Shown: positions 54,985-63,001 of the stretch, one piece after another | How the letters are laid out: each line of letters begins with the position of its first letter | Position numbering within the stretch: position 1 is the stretch's first letter | Source of the DNA: Spartinivicinus marinus | GTDB lineage: Bacteria; Pseudomonadota; Gammaproteobacteria; Pseudomonadales; Zooshikellaceae | Reading direction: 5' to 3' | Length of the DNA: 64,000 nucleotides | Assembly: GCF_026309355.1 (NCBI RefSeq) | Contig: NZ_JAPJZK010000001.1 | Location: 682,001-746,000 of the forward strand | Program-made: the position numbers and the translations under genes | Notes under the pieces: model-generated | The model's input: the letters and a program-made list of their open reading frames with translations, nothing else | Database searches by the model: none | What the model was told of the DNA's origin: nothing

Positions 54985-57320
54985 TGTCATTATCAACTGT
55001 CTGTCTAGTCGGTAATCCTAATTGTGGAAAAACATCATTATTTAACGCTTTAACTGGTTCAAAACAAAAGATTGGTAATTGGCCCGGTGTAACCGTTGAG
55101 AAAAAAACAGGCTCTTATCAGTATAACCAACAAACGATTAAGATAATTGACTTACCCGGACTTTATTCCTTAGATGGTGTAGAAAATACTGCTATTGACG
55201 AGCAAATTACGCTTGATTTTTTATTAATAGATTCCAGCTCTCTCATTATTAATATTATCGATGCAGTTAATTTACAACGAAGTTTATATTTAACTCTTCA
55301 GTTACTTGAGTTGGGAAAACCCATGATCATTGTCCTCAATATGATGGACAAGCTCTCATCAGCTAAGCAAACCATCAACATCAAGCAGCTGGCCCAGCGA
55401 TTAAAATGTCCAGTACTACCAATTGTTGCAAAACAGTCAAAAGGCCTACCGGAGTTGAAAAAACGGGTGACCCAAGCACTCAAACAACCAACAACGCCTC
55501 TTCCCCCACAACCTTATAACAAGTTAATTCATCAAGCTATCCAACAAATAAGACCTGATGACCACCCAGCTATTTCTCAATGGCAAGCAATAAACTTACT
55601 CGCCAATAATGAAATCAACAACCACTTTCCTGCCATTATCAAGACTAGCTCTACCTGGAAGGCCGTGTTACAACAGTTAGCACAGGAACATACAAGAAAT
55701 ATCACCCAACAAATGGGTGAAGATTTAGATATTCTTATTGCCAATGATCGTTATCAGTTTATTAATCAACTCACCCAACAAGTGGTTACGACGGAAGAGC
55801 GTTTTTCAAAATCAATAACAGAAAAAATAGACAACATTGTGCTTAACCGACTATTGGGTATTCCAATATTTCTAAGCATTATGTATTTAATGTTTATGTT
55901 TAGCATTAATATTGGCAGTGCATTTATTGACTTTTTTGATATTACAGCAGGTACTTTATTTATTGATACTCCAGCCTATTGGCTGAACCAAATACATGCA
56001 CCAAACTGGTTAATTACGTTACTCGCCAATGGCATTGGCAGTGGTATTCAAACAGTTGCTACTTTTATTCCTATCATTGCCTGCTTATTTTTATTTTTAG
56101 CATTGTTAGAGGGCTCTGGTTATATGGCCAGAGCTGCTTTTATTATGGATAAAATAATGGGCTGGGTTGGTCTGCCAGGAAAAGCTTTTGTTCCTATGCT
56201 GATTGGCTTCGGCTGCAATGTGCCCGCAGTAATGGCAACTAGAACTCTAGAAAGCCAGCGTGACCGATTATTAACCATTTGTATGACTCCCTTTATGTCT
56301 TGTGGAGCCCGCCTTCCTGTCTACGCACTGTTTGCTGTTGCTTTTTTTCCTGATAACGGCCAAAACATAGTGCTTATTTTATATCTTGTCGGTATTCTAC
56401 TTGCTATTACTACTGGCATTATTATGAAGCATACTCTACTACCAGGCATAAGCAGTCCTTTTATTCTAGAGCTACCCGATTATCACCTACCCACAACCAA
56501 AACGGTCTTAACCCACACCTGGAGCCGCCTTAAAGGCTTTATTGTAAAAGCAGGTAAAATCATTATTGTAATGGTAGCACTCTTAAATGTGCTCAATAGC
56601 CTGGGTACAGATGCAACCGTTAATAACGAAAATACAGAAAACTCCATTTTGTCTGTGACAGGCAAAGCACTGACACCTCTGTTTAAGCCAATGGGTATTA
56701 ATGATGCAAACTGGCCAGCAACAGTGGGAATTTTCACTGGTGTTTTTGCTAAAGAAGCAGTGGTTGGCACCCTGGATGCTATGTACAGCCAGCTGAATGC
56801 TACCAAACAAGCACTGGATACCCCTCAACCATTAGCTTTTTGGCAAAAATTTTATTCCGCATTATTAACGATTCCAACCAACTTAGCTGGCTTAGCCGAT
56901 GGCTGGGGTGACCCTTTAGGGATGAATATAGGTGAGATAACTAATAAAGAAATTGCGGCAGAAGACCAAGATATAGCAGCTGAAACCTTCTCAACCATTC
57001 ACCATTTATTTGGTTCACCACATGCGGCGTTTGCCTACGTGCTATTTATTTTACTTTATACCCCCTGCCTGGCTACCTTAGGGGCTATTTTTCGCGAGGC
57101 AAACACAAACTGGATGTGGCTGGTCGCAGGCTGGACATTCGCTATTGCCTACACAACAGCTACGGTATATTACCAGGTTGCCACTTTTGCCGAACACCCA
57201 CATTATTCCATTGGCTGGTTTGTCACGCTAGCAAGCTTATGGATAGTGGTACTCATTTTCCTAAAACGGCGGGTTAACAAGCTTACAGTTAATCTCAATC
57301 AAAATGTTGTGAGTGTTTAA
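54984..57320 (+). CDS. feoB: Ferrous iron transporter FeoB
   Basis: 778 residues. N-terminal G domain: G1 GNPNCGKTSLFNALTGS (residues 9-25), G2 region NWPGVTVEKKTG, G3 DLPGLYSL, G4 NMMDKL. A helical GDI-like spacer runs to about residue 270. The membrane part carries the two Gate motifs: LIGFGCNVPAVMATRTL with its Cys, then MTPFMSCGARLPVYALFAVA, and later ILLYTPCLATLGAIFRE. It imports ferrous iron at the inner membrane. Length matches the E. coli protein. feoC follows by 3 bases. Confidence 0.96.
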   Translation: MSLSTVCLVGNPNCGKTSLFNALTGSKQKIGNWPGVTVEKKTGSYQYNQQTIKIIDLPGLYSLDGVENTAIDEQITLDFLLIDSSSLIINIIDAVNLQRSLYLTLQLLELGKPMIIVLNMMDKLSSAKQTINIKQLAQRLKCPVLPIVAKQSKGLPELKKRVTQALKQPTTPLPPQPYNKLIHQAIQQIRPDDHPAISQWQAINLLANNEINNHFPAIIKTSSTWKAVLQQLAQEHTRNITQQMGEDLDILIANDRYQFINQLTQQVVTTEERFSKSITEKIDNIVLNRLLGIPIFLSIMYLMFMFSINIGSAFIDFFDITAGTLFIDTPAYWLNQIHAPNWLITLLANGIGSGIQTVATFIPIIACLFLFLALLEGSGYMARAAFIMDKIMGWVGLPGKAFVPMLIGFGCNVPAVMATRTLESQRDRLLTICMTPFMSCGARLPVYALFAVAFFPDNGQNIVLILYLVGILLAITTGIIMKHTLLPGISSPFILELPDYHLPTTKTVLTHTWSRLKGFIVKAGKIIIVMVALLNVLNSLGTDATVNNENTENSILSVTGKALTPLFKPMGINDANWPATVGIFTGVFAKEAVVGTLDAMYSQLNATKQALDTPQPLAFWQKFYSALLTIPTNLAGLADGWGDPLGMNIGEITNKEIAAEDQDIAAETFSTIHHLFGSPHAAFAYVLFILLYTPCLATLGAIFREANTNWMWLVAGWTFAIAYTTATVYYQVATFAEHPHYSIGWFVTLASLWIVVLIFLKRRVNKLTVNLNQNVVSV

Positions 57321-57323
57321 ATT

Positions 57324-57539
57324 ATGTTATTAGATATGCGTGATTATATTAAAGAACAACAATCCGTCTCACTGGAAAGATTAGCCAAACACTTCAATAC
57401 TCCTGCCCACGTAATTGAAAGCATGCTAAAACATTGGGAACGTAAAAGCGTTATTACTAAACATAACCCCAAGCTTTGTAATAAGAGCTGCAGCGGGTGT
57501 GATGTTCAAACCAGCACAATATATTGTTATTCCATGTAA
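57324..57539 (+). CDS. feoC: FeoC-type FeS/winged-helix protein
   Basis: 71 residues. The winged-helix part (LLDMRDYIKEQQSVSLERLA, KHFNTPAHVIESMLKHWERK) ends with a Cys cluster, KLCNKSCSGC, plus one late Cys (IYCYSM), resembling the [4Fe-4S]-binding wing of Klebsiella FeoC. In that system FeoC senses oxygen and protects FeoB from proteolysis. It is the last gene of feoABC. Confidence 0.88.
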   Translation: MLLDMRDYIKEQQSVSLERLAKHFNTPAHVIESMLKHWERKSVITKHNPKLCNKSCSGCDVQTSTIYCYSM

Positions 57540-57587
57540 AGCTTGGTAAGCGATCTCAATAAGCCAAACTATTTGCTAATCTTATAG

Positions 57588-58442
57588 CAGTGCTTTCCTA
57601 GTCATCAGGCTACACTATTAAAAAAAAGGCCCATTATAGCATTAGTTCTTATAATTAGTGTCACGATTAGTAAATCATGGGCTGTTGAAGCCCTGCGCTT
57701 AGCTACTGGGGAATGGCCCCCTTATGTATCTAAAGATCTTAAACATTATGGTGTAATTAGCCTCATTGTTATTGAAGCTTTCCAGTTAGCAAGCAACCAA
57801 ACAATCAAAGTTGAATATCATTTCTTCCCCTGGCAACGCGGGCTTGTGCTAGCCAAGCAAGGCAAATACCACGGAGCTTCTTTTTGGGGTAAAAGCGCAG
57901 AAAGAGAGCAGGATTTCTATTACTCAAACGCTATATTTGAAGGGCCTTATATGATATGGCACCTAAAGGCCCTATCCTTTGACTGGTCTAATGTCAGTGA
58001 CTTACAGCCCTATAAAGTAGGTGGCCTTATTGGTGCTAATTATGGCGATGCATTTCAACAAGCTGAGTCTGAGGGAAAATTAATAGTTGAAAGAACCCCA
58101 ACTGAGCCCCCCAATTTTATGAAATTACTTCAAGGGCGTATTCAACTCTACCCCCTCGATAGAGAGGTAGGCTATTCAATTTTAAGAAAGTTCTACCAGC
58201 CTGAACAAACCAGAAAAATTGTATACCACCCTACACCACTTATTAACCCAAGATATTACTTATTAATTAATAAAAAAACAAAAAAGGCTAAAGATTTAAT
58301 AGCTACATTCAATTCTGGATTAGATCGATTAAGAAAGAATGGTCGCCATGAAGAACTATTTAACCTGTCAAGAAAAGGATACTTCAATCTAGAAAACCAA
58401 CGCGACAACACAGTTCAGAAAGAACAAATAACAACTTTATAG
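57588..58442 (+). CDS. Periplasmic binding protein (SBP family 3) without a visible start codon
   Basis: The frame is open from 57588 and, from about 57618, encodes a full-length family 3 protein of about 270 residues. It has a signal peptide (LLKKRPIIALVLIISVTISK, ending near SWAVEA), then LRLATGEWPPYVSKDL, YHFFPWQRGLVLAKQGKYHG and a normal C-terminal lobe. Between 57588 and 57845 there is no in-frame ATG, GTG or TTG; the first is GTG at 57846, well inside the domain. Either a rare start (ATT at 57633) is used, or a start was lost near the run of eight A bases at 57620-57627. It may be a recent pseudogene. Confidence 0.6.
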   Translation, partial: QCFPSHQATLLKKRPIIALVLIISVTISKSWAVEALRLATGEWPPYVSKDLKHYGVISLIVIEAFQLASNQTIKVEYHFFPWQRGLVLAKQGKYHGASFWGKSAEREQDFYYSNAIFEGPYMIWHLKALSFDWSNVSDLQPYKVGGLIGANYGDAFQQAESEGKLIVERTPTEPPNFMKLLQGRIQLYPLDREVGYSILRKFYQPEQTRKIVYHPTPLINPRYYLLINKKTKKAKDLIATFNSGLDRLRKNGRHEELFNLSRKGYFNLENQRDNTVQKEQITTL

Positions 58443-58563
58443 ATAAATGTAAAAATATGTAAACAATCAAGATTCGCGTTGAGTTTATTTATGATTCATA
58501 TTATTATTCAACCGTTCAACTATAAATAGTTTTTCATTATTAGTATCATGCGGATCATATACA

Positions 58564-58758
58564 GTGAATAGGCGTTTTTTGGAAGCGATTGGCTTTGTAA
58601 TACTCTTCAATATATTACTTGGGCTAATAGTTAGGTTAGTCACATTAATTGTTGACGTAAATATTATTGGTGCCATATTGACTGCCTCAAGTGTAGTTGC
58701 TTCAATCTATTTGCTGATCAACTACGAATCACTATTGAAAAATCTGGTCGAAGAGTAA
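58564..58758 (+). CDS. Possible small two-helix membrane protein
   Basis: 64 residues from a GTG. Two hydrophobic segments (IGFVILFNILLGLIVRLVTL and NIIGAILTASSVVASIYLLI) with charged ends (MNRRFLE; LLKNLVEE) give a convincing membrane-protein look. The ribosome site is weak, and an antisense frame covers part of it. Function unknown. Confidence 0.45.
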   Translation: MNRRFLEAIGFVILFNILLGLIVRLVTLIVDVNIIGAILTASSVVASIYLLINYESLLKNLVEE

Positions 58759-59238
58759 TTTTCTGAAGAAAGCTAATTTTTAAGACATACTGTTAATAAG
58801 TAATTCTCTAGGAATCCATATAGAGCCAAACTTGAAGCCTGGATGATTTAATTAAAACACAAAGCACTCCGAACCACGGACAAATCTGGTGTATGACAAG
58901 CATACCAGTACCTTGTAACTTTCCATTAAATCATTATTTCCAACAACTTCGATGGGTTGACACTCCCTGTTACAACAACTATAGAGCATAAGTTATATAT
59001 GCGGAGTTTCATGGGAAGTCGTTACTCGATGCAGCCCCTAAAAACCATTCCTATTGGGTACACTAAGTATCTGATTTTCATGATACAAACTGGTTATCGA
59101 TCAGACAAAGGCTAATCTGCTTTTTACACTATGAATATATAGCTAAGTTAATCCTCCAATCAATATTCAAATTGTAAAAAAACAACTAAAATAGTATATA
59201 AATATTATGCTTTAGCTTAGAGATGAAGGGCATAAAAT
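58759..59238. other. Intergenic stretch containing repeat copy C
   Basis: About 480 AT-rich bases; apart from the decayed palindromic repeat at 58955-59061, I see no gene. The right end holds the promoter of the REC-TPR gene. Confidence 0.45.
58955..59061. repeat. Palindromic intergenic repeat, decayed copy C
   Basis: The right half resembles copies A and B: TTTCATGGGAAGTCGTTACT, then CCCCTAAAAACCATTC and TTGGGTA. The left half is not recognisable beyond CACTCCCTGTTAC. It is probably an older or truncated copy. Confidence 0.5.
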
Positions 59239-60918
59239 ATGGATTTTTTTGAAACCATTACTACAACGCCTGAAGTTACTACTACAACAAATATTTTTAG
59301 TAAGAAGAAGTTACTGATTGTCGATGACTTTGAAAGTTTCCGATTATCACTTAAAAGAATGATGGTAGATATCGGCATCAGCTCAATAGACATGGTTCAG
59401 AATGGAAAGCTAGCCATCGCATCCTGCAGTCAACAGCCATATGATATAATAATCTGTGACTTTAACTTAGGTGAAGGAAAAAATGGTCAGCAGGTATTAG
59501 AAGAGCTAAGGCATCTCAAATTACTAAAACCTAATAGTATTTTTATTATGGTTACAGCTGAAACTACCAAGGAAATGGTCATGGGTGCACTTGAGTGCCA
59601 ACCCGATGCGTATCTATCAAAGCCTATCAATCAAGCTGTATTAAAAAAGCGCCTAGAAAATCTTGTAAAACAATCAGAAAAACTAGCTCCAGTTAAACAA
59701 CTGATTACTAAAAAAGCATATAAGCAAGCAATTGAAAAGTGCAAAGATGCATTAAAAAATGAAAACCGATTTAGTCATTGGTATGAGAAACAACTCTGCG
59801 AGCTATTTATTTTAACAGAGCAGTATGATGAAGCTAAAAATCTTTGCAATAGTATTTTAGCAGCTAGAACTGCAGATTGGCCACACCAAATGTTAGGCCA
59901 AGTAAATCAAATTCTTGGCAACAGTGACCAAGCGATAAAGAATTATGAAGCACTTTTCAAAATAAATCCAAATGCGGTTGCTGCATATGATGAAATTGCC
60001 GATGTTTATCTCTCCAAAGGTGATACAGAAAAAGCCCAGAAGGCTATTCAACAGGCAACGAATATTTCACCAAATACAATGGCAAGACAACAAAAACTTG
60101 GCAAAATTAGTCGTGAGATTGGTGATTTAGATGTCGCTGTCAATGCTTTTAGATATACTATAGAGTTAGGTAAGAATTCTTGTTTTGATTGCGCAGATAA
60201 TTATGTAGAACTAGCAAGCTCGTTAGTCGACTTATCAGAAGAAAGTGACTCTATTGATAAACAAAAAGCCCTTAGTGAAACATCTGAATTATTTAAAAAA
60301 GTTAACAAACGATTTACTTTAGATATTAACACCTCAATAAAAATAGACTTAACCAAAGCCAGGACCTTATATTTCCAGAAAAATAAAAATGCATCTAACG
60401 AGATTATCGAAAAGATCAATTCCGTTTACAATGACCAGAATAATCAATTATCAGCAGATACAAAATTTGAAATAGGTAAAACATTTTTCGTATGTAATCA
60501 CAAAGATGTTGCAGAAACAATTCTCTTCCAACTAGTAGAGGAAAAATCAGATGATAAAATATTTGTTAACAAAATATTAGCCTTTCTTGATGAACCTGTT
60601 AGTCAGAAAAATAAAAATGAAGCAGCTATAGCAAACAAAGAAGGGATCCATTTATATGAGCAAAAAGAGTATCAAAAAGCCATAGAACAATTTCAACAAG
60701 CACTTGAACATTCACCAAGGAACCCAGGCCTGAACCTGAACTTAATTCAAGCCTGTTTATACTTATTACAAGAAAAATTCAGCCTTAAATGGCTGGATTT
60801 ATGCGAGCAATCATTATTTAATGTAAAACATTTAAGAGAGCACCACCCACAATATGCTCGATATCAAAAGTTAGCCAAGCCTGTAGAGCAATGGAAAAGA
60901 AAAGCTCAAAAAGCATAA
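59239..60918 (+). CDS. Response regulator with tetratricopeptide repeats
   Basis: 559 residues. An N-terminal tail rich in Thr is followed by a receiver domain (about 23-140): LLIVDDFESFR, phosphoacceptor Asp74 (IIICDFNLGEG), Thr106 (MVTAETTKE), Lys128 (LSKPI). A long helical part with TPR-like repeats covers about 150-550, for example YEALFKINPNAVAAYDEIAD, VYLSKGDTEKAQKAIQQATN and LYEQKEYQKAIEQFQQALEH. Output is by protein binding rather than DNA binding. No histidine kinase is adjacent; CheA of the operon at 28-30 kb is one candidate phosphate donor. Confidence 0.88.
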   Translation: MDFFETITTTPEVTTTTNIFSKKKLLIVDDFESFRLSLKRMMVDIGISSIDMVQNGKLAIASCSQQPYDIIICDFNLGEGKNGQQVLEELRHLKLLKPNSIFIMVTAETTKEMVMGALECQPDAYLSKPINQAVLKKRLENLVKQSEKLAPVKQLITKKAYKQAIEKCKDALKNENRFSHWYEKQLCELFILTEQYDEAKNLCNSILAARTADWPHQMLGQVNQILGNSDQAIKNYEALFKINPNAVAAYDEIADVYLSKGDTEKAQKAIQQATNISPNTMARQQKLGKISREIGDLDVAVNAFRYTIELGKNSCFDCADNYVELASSLVDLSEESDSIDKQKALSETSELFKKVNKRFTLDINTSIKIDLTKARTLYFQKNKNASNEIIEKINSVYNDQNNQLSADTKFEIGKTFFVCNHKDVAETILFQLVEEKSDDKIFVNKILAFLDEPVSQKNKNEAAIANKEGIHLYEQKEYQKAIEQFQQALEHSPRNPGLNLNLIQACLYLLQEKFSLKWLDLCEQSLFNVKHLREHHPQYARYQKLAKPVEQWKRKAQKA

Positions 60919-60953
60919 TGTGTAGAACTGATTAATAACCAGTTCTACACATT
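60917..60953. terminator. Shared hairpin between convergent genes
   Basis: A perfect 14-bp stem: AATGTGTAGAACTG (60917-60930) and CAGTTCTACACATT (60940-60953), with a 9-base loop. It overlaps the last codons of the minus-strand gene and the stop of the plus-strand gene. On the minus strand a TTTTT follows within 10 bases. Confidence 0.7.
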
Positions 60954-62735
60954 GTTAAATACGCTACTAAGCCGTTCTGTTAACCGATTAAATACCCCCG
61001 TAACACTCTTTTTACTTGGATGGGTTGTAAAATTCCTCACACTACCTTCTGCTAAGCCTAATTGGTTAGCAAGTAGTTTCTCTAAAGACTTTCGTTTCAG
61101 CATAATAAAACCAAACCGGATAGCAGATTTATTTTTTAGTTTATTAAAAATCTTTAATAACCGATCCGCTAGCTCAACCCGAAATAGCAGGGCGTTGTTA
61201 TCAAGCTGCAGCTGTTTTCCTTCATCGGCTAAGAGCTGATTCAATTTATCAGCCTGTTCATGCATAATTTTAATACTAGCAATAATATCATTTTTCCTAT
61301 TGTAGTGAATAGTTTGATCCCAATCAGAAGAGCGTGCAACAAAGGCCCACCACCTTGCCCTGACTTTCTGGAAAAATAGTTTTACCTTCCCAGACTGACT
61401 AGTATCTGTAGGCATATAGTCATTCCAACTCACTCGATGATTTTCCAACCGCTCGACTAGTTGAATGGCTTCACCCACATCAGAAACTGCCTTATAGCCA
61501 GATAATTTAGGTGTTAAATCATCAACAGCAGCAACAAACAGCTCTAACTGAATAACATAGCTTTGATAGTGTTTAAGTTGTTCCCGCAGCTGTTCTATAC
61601 CATCTTTAGTCGCCAAATGGGTATGCGGCTGCTTCAATAATTCCTGGCATTTATTAAGGTCCACCTTTAAATTATCGAATTTGCGAGTCTTATAATCAAT
61701 AACATGATTACTAAAGTGGTTATCCGCCTTAGTAGCAATTTGTTGTATTGACTGCTCAAACAAGCCTCCCCGACTCAACATAACGACCTGTTTTTGGCAA
61801 GCTTCTAAGCGTTCAAATAATTGGCTAAGTAACTTTTTATCATGCTCAATCACTTCGGCCGCTCGTGTCGTATTTGCTCTAATCCTATATTTACCTCGAT
61901 GCTGTTTTATTTCATTAATAGGCTCAAAGGGATTATCATGAGTTTTAAATAAAACTCGATAGGCTCTAGTCGTGCGGTTTTTTTCAGAGCCTAATACATC
62001 AATATATTTGGTAAATATATCAGCTATCTTTTGATCATTCGGTTCAAGCAAACTTTGAATTAAAGTTGACTTATTTGAGTTGTGGGCTTGTTCTTCTGCA
62101 ATTGCACCATTACCCACTAATATATTTAAGTAATTAGCCAAACTTTGTGCTGTTTGTGGAAAAGGCTCCTTTATACAAACTCTGCCATCTTCAATCTCTA
62201 GAACACCAGCACTAGGCATTTGCTCCTTTATTTGTGTTTGTATCTTATTGAAAACAGACAGGTGTTTAGGCGATGCCCATTTACCATTAACAGGCCGCTG
62301 CTCATTACCGGTTTTCGAAAAATAACTCACTGGATCTTTAGGTAACCGCCTTAACTTTGCTTTAATTTCCCATTTACCATAGGATAATATATATTTACTG
62401 AGTGATCGCTCAAGATAGTTTTTGATTAACTGCCGCTCATCATCATCAATGACTACACCATTATCCTCTAGGCTATTACCCTCTAGAGTATTATTCACGA
62501 GCTGGTGTACAGCACGGCTAGAAGCAATAAGCTCACTGCTGGTCACCGGCTTAGCCATCGTTTGTGGCTGATAATCAAGCTGCTGATGATTAAATAATTG
62601 TTGTGCAGCTATAGACTCACTCAATCTAACAACATTTCCATGCCCAGCTAGCGGAGCAGCATGTTCTACGGAAAAATTATCGGCTCTACTACCTACATCA
62701 TGTGTATCTGGGTTACATCCAATAGGATATGTCAT
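60945..62735 (-). CDS. Large unknown protein, 596 residues
   Basis: No signal peptide and no membrane helix. A polar N-terminus (about 1-75) is followed by a mixed domain containing KLRRLPKDPVSYFSKTGNEQ and RPVNGKWASPKHLSVFNKI, then a long helical half (about 295-590) with Leu/Lys/Glu-rich segments such as KVDLNKCQELLKQPHTHLAT and EQLREQLKHYQSYVIQLELF. A Trp-rich turn (ARWWAFVARSSDWDQTI) lies near 475. I recognise no family. The size, N-terminal disorder and helical C-terminus could suit an effector or a structural protein, but nothing proves either. Single gene. Confidence 0.65.
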   Translation of the reverse strand: MTYPIGCNPDTHDVGSRADNFSVEHAAPLAGHGNVVRLSESIAAQQLFNHQQLDYQPQTMAKPVTSSELIASSRAVHQLVNNTLEGNSLEDNGVVIDDDERQLIKNYLERSLSKYILSYGKWEIKAKLRRLPKDPVSYFSKTGNEQRPVNGKWASPKHLSVFNKIQTQIKEQMPSAGVLEIEDGRVCIKEPFPQTAQSLANYLNILVGNGAIAEEQAHNSNKSTLIQSLLEPNDQKIADIFTKYIDVLGSEKNRTTRAYRVLFKTHDNPFEPINEIKQHRGKYRIRANTTRAAEVIEHDKKLLSQLFERLEACQKQVVMLSRGGLFEQSIQQIATKADNHFSNHVIDYKTRKFDNLKVDLNKCQELLKQPHTHLATKDGIEQLREQLKHYQSYVIQLELFVAAVDDLTPKLSGYKAVSDVGEAIQLVERLENHRVSWNDYMPTDTSQSGKVKLFFQKVRARWWAFVARSSDWDQTIHYNRKNDIIASIKIMHEQADKLNQLLADEGKQLQLDNNALLFRVELADRLLKIFNKLKNKSAIRFGFIMLKRKSLEKLLANQLGLAEGSVRNFTTHPSKKSVTGVFNRLTERLSSVFNNV

Positions 62736-62906
62736 GGCTTACTTCCCATACCAATAACAGATACCCTCATCATAACCAATTATAGTAAGTACTAATCTAC
62801 TAAAAAAGGCTGTTCTATTTTATATCCTTTCCTTACTTGTTTTAGAGTGATCAATTTTTAAACTTTAAGCACCAGCCACCAGTCTTGTAATGCAACTCAC
62901 CAAGTA

Positions 62907-62920
62907 TTGACTCAGATCAA
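62907..62920 (+). promoter_or_regulatory. FNR/ANR box upstream of nrdD
   Basis: TTGACTCAGATCAA, 9 of 10 conserved positions of TTGAT-N4-ATCAA. It lies just upstream of the two NrdR boxes and 82 bases before the nrdD start, and would raise transcription when oxygen is low. Confidence 0.8.
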
Positions 62921-62968
62921 GCACAATAAATAGTATAAAACACCATAAAGACATACTATATATAGTAT
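62921..62968 (+). promoter_or_regulatory. Tandem NrdR boxes upstream of nrdD
   Basis: Box 1, GCACAATAAATAGTAT (62921-62936), and box 2, ATACTATATATAGTAT (62953-62968, a perfect palindrome), both fit the NrdR consensus ACACWATATATWGTGT with two or three changes. Their starts are 32 bases apart, three helical turns, as NrdR tetramers require. They predict repression when dATP is plentiful. Confidence 0.8.
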
Positions 62969-63001
62969 ACATCACTCATTGTTTAGTAGTTAGAAACCAT
63001 C

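Noticed and set aside
58485-58676. 63-codon minus-strand frame
   Set aside because: Antisense to the more protein-like two-helix membrane frame.
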